This document shows positions 1-12,000 of a stretch of DNA of 64,000 bases, piece after piece. The notes under the pieces were generated by a model that worked only from the letters and a program-made list of their open reading frames with translations, was not told the origin of the DNA and ran no database searches. The translations under genes were made by a program, and so were the position numbers. This DNA comes from Thiohalomonas sp041685045 (lineage in GTDB: Bacteria > Pseudomonadota > Gammaproteobacteria > Thiohalomonadales > Thiohalomonadaceae), in contig JAWLGP010000002.1 of the NCBI GenBank assembly GCA_041685045.1, forward strand, positions 186,001 through 250,000. Direction: 5' to 3'. Positions within the stretch are counted from its first letter, which is position 1. The number at the start of each line of letters is the position of its first letter.

Positions 1-1
1 C

Positions 2-3000
2 CTCTATACCCCCTATACCAAGCATGTCGGCATGGCTGTCGCCAACAGCGCCTACAACTACCTGCTGCTGGAGCAGGAGCAGGCCATCGCAGTGCTAAAG
101 GCCGATGGCGGCGAGGTCAACGTCATCAGAGAGATCGGGGCGAGCGACCTGGAGGTGGTTGGCGGCGAAGCGGTGGCCGCGGTGGCCGGCACGCTGCAGA
201 CCATCAGCACCACCACGCATGACATCAAACGCCGCATCGAAGTCTCCAGCGATACCATCGTCGATATAACGGCGCATGGCGGGCAGGTCATCGCCTTGAC
301 CGATTCAGGCAGGTTCTACACGGTCGATACCACCCCCGGCTCCGAGACCGTGAGCGAACTGACCTCCGTTACAGGCTATGGTGCCTCGGCGATGGTGATG
401 GACGGCGACTACCTGTTCTTCATCCGTAGCGGGGTGCTGCACCGCCTGAACCTCACCGACTACCAACTGCATCAGTTCGCAGAGGTCGGCGGCATCGACG
501 TGATGCAGCTGGCGCAGGGCCGACTGTGGGTGGCCTCCAGCCTCAACGGGGAACTGCGCTTGCTCGCCTACCAGCCGCACAGCATGGGGCCGGTGGCCGG
601 GTCGCTGCTGCCGCTGCAATATGCGGCAACGGCTCTGGCGGTGGAGCAGGACCGCATTGCGGTTGCGGCCGGCGGCGATCGGTTGCAGATCCTCAGCATA
701 CCGGCGGCGGCACAGTCGGCCTCGGCGAGCGCCACTACCCCGATCGCCGGGTCCCTCTACACAGCCGGCACCGCACTGCAAACGCAGCTTGGGGACTCTG
801 GCATCAACGCCGCCTCCTACTTCATCAACGGCAAGCGAGTCGCAACCGATGTGGAGCCTCCCTTCTACGGACGTATCGACCTGCGCGAATGGTTCAGTGC
901 CGATCAGGTGTTTGACTTCTCGGTTCAGCTCGAGACGGTGCACGGTGAGATCGTCCGCTCTCTGGACAGGGCCCTGCAGTTGCACGACACAGGGACCGTG
1001 GCCAACAACTACACCGTTTCCCTCGACTACGACGAGCACAGCTGGCTGCCTGCGCCGTTGGATGTCGCCGTCGAAGTGACCGGCAGCTCGCAGCCGATTG
1101 CACAGATCGAACTGCTGATGTCGCCGAACGGAGAGGACCAGTGGCAGCGTATCGGCCTCTACCGTGGCGCCGACTACACAGTGAGCCTCCACTATGGAAC
1201 CGATCGCTCCGGCTACTCGCTCAAGGCACGCGCGGTGGATGTGTTCGGAAATGCCCGCGAGTCGGCGGTACGCAAGTTCTATCGCCACCACGACAATATC
1301 GCACCGGAGATCTCCAGGCTGGTAATCGAGGGCGACACAACCTATCCGGATGAAAACAAGGCTGTCGCCGGCTACGCATTCGACGTGGTAGTGACCCTCG
1401 GCGATGAGGGGGGCGGCATCGCGCAGGCAACGCTGCGCCGTGACGCCGAAGTCGTCGCCATCGCCTATGAGGCGGCATCGCTGCGCTACCGCCATCTTGA
1501 CGCAAAGGTAGGCAGCTACAGCTATACCCTGGATGTGACCGACAGGTCGGGCAATGCCGCTACCAAGTCGCTTCTCGTCACCGTGGTGCAGGATCAGCCG
1601 CCGGTGATCACCGCACTCAGCGTGCCCTCCACGGTAAGGGAGCAGTCGCAGTTCGAGATCAAGCTCTCGGCCAACGACGAGGTGGCGCTGTCGACGGTAG
1701 AGGTGGAGTGGAACGGCTTCAGCGACACCTACGATTACAGCGACACCGCGAGCTTCAATGCAAAACCCTATACAGTAATCGACAAGCGTGCCGAACGGCT
1801 GGCCGGACAGCTGTCTCTGCCGCTGACGGTACGTATACGCGACGACCGCGGCCAACAGAGCAGCGTGCAGAAGAACATTACGCTGCTCCCAGATCTGGTG
1901 CCCGACGCCTCTGCGCTCACGATCAGCGCCCCGCCGAATGCCTTCTACGGATCCTCGATATCGATTGGTCTCAGCGATGTCGACAGGGTGGACGATGCGC
2001 CCAGTGGGCTGCAGCTGGAGCTGCTACAGGTCAACGGCGATAGCGAGAAGCTGCTCAAGAGCTTCACCCAGGGCGCAGCAAATCAGAGCGCCTTTAACCA
2101 CAGCTTCACCGTGCCGCTCGAACAACTGCCCCAGGACGAGTTGCGGTACAAGGTCGTGGCGACCGATGCACTGGGACAGAGCAGCGAGTCCACGCTGCAC
2201 ACCATCGACCTGACCTGGCCGCCCAACCTCATCCGCTTCGAGGCCGCATCAGAGACGGAGAACCCGGCGGCGGTGAGAGTGGAGGACACCCCCCTCTACC
2301 AGGTGGTGGTGCTGGACGCCTCCTCACGTCCCGTCCCCAAGCAGACGATTAAGTGGTATCTGCGTGACATGGCCAGCGGCACCACCAGTTACATCGGCAG
2401 CAGTGGCACCGATGCCGCCGGCCACGCGACCATGGCCGTGAATGTGGCGTTGAAGGCGGGCAGCTATCAGTTGCGCGCCGAGCTTCCGGCGTTCCCACTG
2501 GTCGACAGCGCATCGAGCGCCTTCGAGGTCACGCACGGTCCAACTCGCAAGATCGTCGCCGCGATTGCCGACGAGGTCATTGCCGGCGCCGAGTTCACGT
2601 TACGGCTACGTGCCCTGGATGGGCAGTTCAACCCGGCCGACGATGATGACTCGACCGGCTACCAGGTCACGCTGCCAGCCGGTTTCTCCGCGGCCGCCGC
2701 CGAAGGGCTGCTGATCGGCAGCAGCGGTGTGGACGGCGAAACGCGCGAGACGGTGAGCGGCCAACTCAGCGGCGGTGGCGCAACGCTTACCCTGCGCGCG
2801 GCCGCCATGGCAGCCGAGTATGTGGCGACATTACAGCTTGACGCGGGTCTGCTGCCCTACTTCGATGCGGGCGACGGAGCACCGCCGCAGCAGGACGAGG
2901 AGATACCGATCACCGTGTTGCCCGATGTGGCACACGCACTGCAGTTCCAGGACGAGGAGGGCCTGCCCCAGGGCGAGCTGCCCGCCGTCTACGGCGTCAA

Positions 3001-6000
3001 GCATGAGGTGCCGCTGCAGCTGCAGCTGCTCGACCAGTACGGCAACCGCGTCTACCACGTCGACGACGCCCCGGCGGACTTCGCGGTACAGGTTACGGTC
3101 AGCGGCTCGGCGATTATCAATGAAGAGAGTGCAAACGCCGCGGTGCAGATCGATGACGGCCTTGCGGGGCTGACTGTCGGCAACAACCAGTTCGAGCAGG
3201 TAGTGGTCGCCATAGGCAGCGTGCCCGAGGAGCTGGCCGGTGTCGATGCCAGCACTACCTTCGTGCTGCAGTTCACCCAGTCGCCACCCGAGATCGCCCT
3301 GGCCCGTATACGGGCGGGACAGCAGCTTGAGCTGACGGCAAACTTCACCTATGACGAACCGGTGGTCGCGGGGGCGATAGGCAAGTACGTCAGTATCACC
3401 GACGGCGGCAATCTGGTTGCCGGCAGCAGCGCGCTGGCCGGCGCCGATACCGTGGTGTTCACCCCGCTGTTTTCACCGTTCGAACTCAACCACTGCTATG
3501 GCTACTCGACCGTCGGTTCCGTTCTGGTCGGCGCGCAGCGCAATGACCCGGTGCAGGAGGAGCAGGGCACCATCTGCGCACCGCAGGTGATGATCAACAA
3601 GGCGGGCATACAACAGGTGGTCGAAGGTCAAGCCATCAAACTGCCGATCAGTAGTGGCAGCGGCGTAAACATGAACCTCATCACCAATGGGCGGGCGGTC
3701 ATCCACGGCGCAGAGCAGCCCTTCGAGTGGCGTAGCGGCTCGCATTACCCGACGGGCCGGACGGTCACCATCCCGGCCTTCAGTCAGATGGAGGGGGCGA
3801 CCCTGGCGGACGGTGAACTGGTGGAGTTGTCGCTGCACGGCCTCTATAACAGCGCCCAGCTTCAGGTGGCCAACGCGCTTCAGCTCCAGGTCTTCATCCC
3901 CGAGCTGGACTACGACGCCGACGGCCTGAGCAACCGCATCGAAGTCGAGCATATGGGCCTGGACCCGACCAGGGCGGACAGCGACGGCAACGGTATCGGC
4001 GACCTGCTCGATGACCTCGACGGCGACGGCCTCTCCAACCAGCAGGAACTCGCCCTCGGTACCGACATCGGCGACAGCGACAGCGACGACGACGGTTTGA
4101 GCGACGGCGCCGAAGTTAACACGCACGGCACCAGCCCGCTCAATCCGGACAGTGATGGCGACGGACTGAGCGACGGAGCCGAGGTCAACGGCGTGCCCTC
4201 ATCCTCGCCGCTGCTCACTGACACCGACAACGACGGTATCGATGACAACGTCGAATTGGCAAACGGCCTCAATCCCAGCAACCCCGGCGATGCCGCCGCC
4301 GATCTGGATGGCGACGGACTGAGCAACCTGGAGGAAATCCAGGCCGGGACCAAGGTCGACGATGCCGACAGCGACGACGACACGCTCAGCGATGGCTATG
4401 AGGTCAATACACTGGGAACCAACCCCAACGCCGCCGACACCGACGCCGACGGCCTGTCGGATGCCGAAGACAGCGAGCCTACCGTTACCGATGTCACGCC
4501 GCCGCAGCTGAGTCTTGCCTCGCCCCAGGAGGGGGCGCAGCTGCTCAAGGGACAGACCGTGACCCTCCGCGCCGACGCCACCGATAACGGACGTGTCGTC
4601 TCGGTCAGCTTCTATGTCAACGGTGCCAACATCGCAACCGACACAAGCGCACCCTTCGCCGTCGACTTCGAGCTGCCGACGCTGACCGACTCGGTCACCT
4701 TCAAACTGGTGGCCACCGACACCAACGGCAACCAGGCCGAGACCGCGGAAATCCCTTTCACCCTGGTCGACGACCCCCTGACCACAGTCATCGGCTATGT
4801 GGTCAACGCCCTGGAAGAGCCCCTCGCCGGCGTAACCGTCGAGGCCCAGGGGCGTACCGCAGTCACCCAGGTAGACGGCACTTTCGTCATCACCCAGGTG
4901 CCGGTGGCCAAGGGCAATATCTCTGTCGCCGCCACCGGCGTGATCGACGGTGAGAACACCACCGTGGTGACCAACCCCGTACCCGCGGTATGGGGAAGTA
5001 CCACCGAGGTGGGGCGTATTGCGCTGTTTAGTCCTGTGGTGCGGGTGGGGTATTACCATGCCTACTACGGCTACGGCATGACCTATCAGCGCGACATCAT
5101 CACGCGCGCGGGTTACACCCCGGTCTATATCAATAGTCTGTCGTCGATCACTAATGAGAATATCGATGCACTGTGGATCGACAGCTATAACTATCTGGGC
5201 AGCAGCAATGGCTGGACTGTTGATGCGGTCGATGCGTTTACCAAGGGCGGCGGCATAGTCGTCTACCATATAGAACGTCCCACATCTTCGACTGCCCTGC
5301 GGCAAATGCCTGGCTCACCCGATGGAACGGTGGTCTACGACACCAACTACACCTACTCGCGCACCATCAACGCCGTGGACCGCTGGTCCGACATCGCGGA
5401 TGGAAAACTGGGCGAACTGAGCCCGGGTTACCTCAATGAGTCGTACGCCCACTACGGCTATATCGATGGCGACACCTTGGCCGACGATGTAAGGCCGGAA
5501 TTCTACCGCCAGGAGCGCTACCGCAACCGCATTGCCGGCATCAGCTACGACTATGGCGCGGGTTCGGTCTACTTCTCCACAGTGCGCCTGCGCTATCTCT
5601 CCACCGCCAGCGAGTACCACCAGGTCTATGCGCCGAACGTGCTGGTCGCCATGTATGAGCGCACCCTGGCGGACAGCGACGGCGATGGCCTCAAGGACAT
5701 CTACGAGTACGACCACGGCACCACCGCCTTCAATCCGGACTTCGACGGCGATGGCCTGCTGGACGGCTTTGAGGTCAAGCACGGCTTCGACCCGCTGCAG
5801 GACCTGGGCGAGGCGGAGCTGGACCCCGACGGCGACGGCCTGAGCAACCTGCGTGAGCAGGAGCACGGCACCCAGCCCAATGTGGCCGATACCGACGGCG
5901 ACACCCTGCTGGACGGCTACGAGGTCGACACCGTCGGCTCGGACCCGCGCCTCGCGGATACCGACGGCGATCGCCTCAGGGACGACCTCGAGCTTGCCAA

Positions 6001-9000
6001 CAATGCCGATCCCAACCTTGTCGACACCGACTTCGACGGCCTCTCCGACTATCTCGAGGTGGTGATCTACAAGACACGCCCGGACAATGCCGACAGCGAC
6101 GGCGACGGCCTCTCCGACTACATCGAGTTGACCGATACCGTTACCGCGCTGGGCAATCTCAACCCGAACTATGCGGCGGACGCCAACGAGGACTGGGACG
6201 GAGACGGCCTCACCAATAAAGAAGAGATCCTGGAATATAAGACCAAGCACTACAGTTCCGACACGGATTCGGATGGTGTCAGTGACGGTGAGGAGGTCAG
6301 CATGGGGCTTGACCCGTTAGACAGCGACTACGACGACGATGGGTTGTTGGATGGTGAGGATAGTGAGCCTTGGGTCTCGGACGTGGTCGCGCCCACTGTC
6401 ACGCTCACGGAGCCCCAATCCGGCCAGACCCTCGTGAAGGCGCAGCAGATCGTGCTCAAGGCGGACGCCGTTGATGATGGCCGCGTCACCGAGGTGCGAT
6501 TTATCGCCAATGGCGTCCAGGTTGGGGTAGATACCCAGGCCCCGTATGAAATCGCCTATGTGGTGGCCGAGGATGTTGCCAGTGCGGATATCGAGGTCAT
6601 TGCGGTAGACACCAATGCAAACGAGGGTTCCAGCGGTGTAGCGAGTTTCACTGTTATTGACGACCCATTGATGACGGTTACGGGGCGCGTCATCGATGTA
6701 CTGGGCGGTCCCGTTGCCGGGGCCAGCGTGACAGTCGTCGGTGTGGATGATGTTGAGTACGTTACGGTTGCAACCGCTAGTGATGGGCGTTTCACCATAG
6801 ACAATGTCACAACGACCGTTCCACAGGTGAAGCTTGTTGCGCGCACGCTGTTTGGAGCGGAAGAAGTGGGATCGGAAACGCCATACTTCAACACCGAGCG
6901 AAATGGCAGCAGCGATTTGGGTGACATGACTCTGCAGCCGATTGGCAACGCTGCGGGTATGGCAATCCCGGAGACCGGGGTGACCAGCTCGGCGCCAAAC
7001 CCGAAATACCTGTACGACAGCCTTGGGCAAGTGTGGGAGGTCTACAGTGATGGCAGCGTCTATGGCGGCAATATGTGGAGCCCGAGGTGGCCTACGCTCA
7101 AGGTCAACAATTCCTCATTCGCCTCAAGCACGCGCAGACTGGAGTTTGGTGGCCGTGAGGTCGTCTTGTCCGGGTTCACCAATAATAGCGTGAAGGTGAC
7201 ACGCAAGGTCTACGTGCCTGACGATGAAGCATTTGTACGTTACCTTGAAATCTTCGAAAACACGGCATCAACAGCCAGGAGTGTTACGGCACACCTGCAT
7301 GGAGATATGGCGAACTATGTAGACTGGAGCCTCAATACCGCATCGGGTGACTCCTCCTTTACATCATCCGATGAGTTCCTCGTCGCCTCCAACGGCAGCC
7401 GGAATGCTGTGCACCTTTTCCACGATGGAACATACACACCATCTTCCGCAAACTTCATTAACCGTGACGATACGAATGTTTACTATGACTTCAATGTTCC
7501 GGCGGGAGCGCAGGTTGCGGTCATGCACTTCACTACACGCCGCTCAACGGCGCAGCAGGGTCTACAGTTCGCGCAGCAGCTCAACGCGAAAGAAGTACCC
7601 CATATGTTCGATGGCCTTACCACTGAGGAGGCGAACAGCGTCATTAATATTGCACTCGACATGCGTATCGACTCAGACGGTGACGGCATTTATGACGCGG
7701 ACGAGGTGCCGCTGGGCCTTGATCCGTTCAGCGATGACAGCGACGGCGATCAGCTACTTGATAACTTTGAGCTGGATTACGGCTTCAACCCTCTGTCGCC
7801 GTCGGGTGAAGGTGAGACCTATGGCGACGCGGACGGCGACGGCCTGAATAACCTGGACGAGCAGAGCGAAGGCACCGACCCGTTGGTGGCCGATAGCGAC
7901 GGCGACGGGCTGCTGGATGGTGAGGAGGTGCACAGTCATAACTCCAGCCCGCTGCTGACCGACACCGATAACGACGGCCTTGCTGACAACCTGGAGGTCG
8001 AATACGGCACCCGTGCCGATGTAAAAGACACCGACGGTGACGGACTTACCGACTACGACGAAGTCGTTACCCATCTTAGCGACCCACTGGATGAAGACAC
8101 AGATGATGACGGCATGTGGGACGGCTATGAGGTCAAGTACGGCCTGCAATCAGCACTCGCCGAGGGCGACGAAGATGGCGATGGCCTGACCAACCTGGAG
8201 GAGTTCCAGCTCGGTATCAACCCGAGGAGTGTGGACACCGACGGTGACATGCTGTGGGACTCGTGGGAAGTCAACCGTTACGGCACCAAGCCCACGCACA
8301 AAGACAGCGACGGCGGCGGGCGCTGGGACTCCGATGAGATATTCTTCGACAGCACCGATCCGCTCTATGCGGCGGATGAGTTGCAGCGCTACACCAGTAC
8401 ATCAACAAAGCTCGCCGATTCTGCAAGAAACCAATGGACGATTGATCACTACTATAACTCGCAAAATGCGGGCAGGGTGTCGTTGGCCGGAGACTCGTGC
8501 TACTACTGCTATAACAGTTTTCCCGCCAGTTACAATGCATTCACTCTGACTGTCGACGGAGTCGACTTTACCCCGGCCAGGCGCTCTTACTACTCAAGTT
8601 ATGGGTGGAATGTCGCCAAGTCCATGGGCGGTCGTGAGTTTTATCATAATACTGCTGGCATAAACGGCCTATTGGTCAATCGCAGGGTCTATGTGCCACA
8701 AGCGGACGGCCCATTCATCCGTTATCTTGAGGTGCTAGCCAACCCTACGGATGAAGAAAAAGAGGTTACGGTCAGGCTCAGGTCAACGTATTCCAAGAGC
8801 GCCAACTGGTCACAGGGGACACCCGTCGCCACAACCTCAAGCGGCGATTCCACTCTATCGGTTTCTGACGAGTGGATAGAATACCGTGACGCTAGACATA
8901 CATCTCGGCCACGCCTTTTGCATATGTTCGCTGGTGCCAATCGCCGCATCGAACCTGTATCTGCGTACAACTATGCGGGTAGCAATGAAGACGTTTGGTA

Positions 9001-12000
9001 TGTCGATTACACCCTGACAATCCCGCCAGGCGAGCGCCGCATTATTATGCACTTCGGCACGATGTACCCCTACGGTACAACCAAAGACCAGATGTACTAC
9101 GTGGAAGGCGCCGCACTGGACGGCCTCACGCCACAGGACCAGGCCGACATCGTCAATTTCTTCGCCTACGTCGATACGGATCGCGACGGCTTGAGTGATG
9201 ACGAGGAAGTGGCGATGGGTACGTTGCCCGATAATCCTGACTCCGATGGCGACGGTCTGGATGACCTGAACGACAAGCAACCGCTCGTTCCGGATACGGT
9301 CGGACCTACTGCAGCCATTACTGTCGCCGAAAGTACCGCAGGGACCGTCGACCTCTCTGAGGCACCTATTGTGATGTCACCGGCGGGTAACCTATCGATA
9401 GGAGCTATCGATACGCTCGCGCAAGGAATCGCGCTTAATAGGGAAGGTACGCTGCTGTTTGTGATAACGCGTGATACCAACCTCATCCTTCAGTTTGCGC
9501 TCTCTACGCCGTACGACATATCCACGGCCAGCTTGATTGGTTCGGCTGATATTTCTTCTCAGGCCACGAAATGGCAGGGGCTTACGATTAACCCGGAGGG
9601 AACCGTTCTGTTGGCAACGACCTTCGAAAGCGCATCGGGGCTTGGCGATGGAGCAGTATATCAATACGATATTGATACACCATGGGATATCACTGCGCTT
9701 AGCTATAGTGGCAAGAAAATGACTTTTGGCAGCAGGATTCGAGCAAGTCAAGGTATATGGTTGGACGAATCCGGTACCAGGATGTATCTCTCTGATTCCT
9801 ACGGGACGGAAGACAAGGTCTATCAATACGACCTGAGCACTCCCTGGGATGTCGCCACAGCCACTTATAGCGGAAATTCTCTGGACACGCTGCCGTACCA
9901 GTCAACTGCCGTAGATGTGCTTATTGATCCGCAGGGGACGTCACTTTATGTGTCTGATTACCCGTCATCAGGCACCAACAGCTATATACACCGTTACACA
10001 TTAAGCACCGCATGGGATCTCTCCTCGGCAGTCTATGACCGCATCGCATTCACGGATACCCACGGCCGCTATATTGATGGCTTTCACATAGACTTTATCA
10101 AGAATAAGCTGTATGTAATGCAAGGTGCCACTGACACCATCTATCAGTACGCATTTGCCTACGACGTATCGGCGACGCCGGCACCTACAGAAACAACACC
10201 GACGCTGTTTGTCGGCGATCTAATGAACCTACGATTTGATGTTGGTGATAATGAAGATGTGGCCTCCGCTAGTGTCTATGCGAATGGGGAACTAATCTGC
10301 GAAACCACTCAAGCGGAAAGCTTCGCCATACCGTTCGTTGTGCCAGATACGACCGATCTGCTAATTGCCGTCCAAGCAGTGGATGTTGTGGGCAATATAT
10401 CGACTACGACGACTAGCTACACCATTATCCCTGAACCGGGCATGACTGTAAGCGGCCGGGTGGTTGACTGGAACGGCACCCCTGTTCGTGACGTAGAGGT
10501 CTCGTTCGCAGGTTTAAGTACGTTTACACAGGCCGATGGTGGCTTCATATTTGAAGGGGTTGCAGCCGCTTTTGATGCACAATCCGTCTATGCGGAGGCT
10601 CTGATCGACGGCGAATCAGTTACGGTCACATCAAGCCCGATAAATTTAGAGAGATACGCCGTGGTCCACGTGGGTGATTTGCCGCTGAAACCGAGAATGA
10701 TTAATGCGGTAAATCCCATTGATGAGAAGAACCTTGTATACACTGGCGAAACCACGTTCTGGTATAGCCTGATCAGTGACGGATATACCTGGGACATCTG
10801 GGGCGACGGAACGATTGGTGACGGTGAGAGCAACGCCTACGACTACGGCAACTTCATTGAGGTGAACGGCACTACTTACAGCGGCGGTTTGACGGGCAAG
10901 CTGCGCCTCGATGGTAGGGAGGTGACATTCGCGTCGCAAAAGATGGGCGTGCTTGAGGTGTCCCGCAAGGTCTATGTGCCGCAAAGTGGAAACCACGCAC
11001 GGTACCTGGAGATTCTTAGCAATCCTGCCGCTATGGCGCAGGAGGTCACCCTCACGGTTTATGGCAACTTGGGGGCGGATGGCGATACTACGCTGGTCGA
11101 TACCTCAAGCGGCGACACGCTGCTGGATACGGATGATGATTACCTGACCGTTGACGATATCTGCGCAGGCTGCGGCGACGATGCGGTCGCGCAGGTGATG
11201 GCGGGAGAGGACGCGCCGATAAGGCCGACAGCCGTATCGCTTAATAACGACGTCTACTCGTATACCTACAAGCTGACCATTCCAGCCGGCCAGAGGCGTA
11301 TCGTCATGCACTATGCGGTACAGCGGCATGATCGAGAAGAGGCTGTTGAGACTGCGAAACAACTCTATTCGCTGGGCAATCCGGTTGAAGGGCTGACCAA
11401 TCAGGAGCTACGCGACGTCGTTAATTTCAAGTACCTGATCGATGCCGACGGCGACGGCCTATTTGACAGGAACAGCTCCTATGCGCACCTCGGCGCGATA
11501 ATGCGCGAAAATCCTATTTCAATGCTCACGTTCGAGGAAACAGACGGCGCTATCGTTCATGACTTTATAGGCACATATGATGGAACTTTGGTCAATTCGC
11601 CTGACCTTGGGAAGGATCCCCTCTTTCACGACAGTAACGCAAGCATCCGTTTCAAAGGTGAAGGTGACAGGGTCAACTGGCCACTACCACAGCAAACCGG
11701 GGCCTTCACAATAGAGGCATGGGTCAAACCGATGGGCAATTACGGCGTCGATACCGAACTTTTCAGTCGTGACAGGGCGGGCGTATCAACCGGCAATGCA
11801 GCCATACGCCTTGCCACGCAGAACTCCGGTGCCACGGCGCTGTTTGAGATCTCCGACGATCTGGGCAATAGAATCACGGCCACAGGCCACGAACTTGTCG
11901 CGGATAACACCACGCATCTGGTAGCGACCTACGATGGCATCGACACGGTGCGGCTGTACATCAATGGTGTGATTGTCGATACATCAAGTAATGCTTTGTT

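Noticed and set aside
3908..9290. Asp-rich DSDGDGLSDG blocks as RTX (T1SS) repeats
   Set aside because: They follow the DxDxDG thrombospondin-3/EF-like pattern, not the GGxGxDxUx nonapeptide of RTX proteins.
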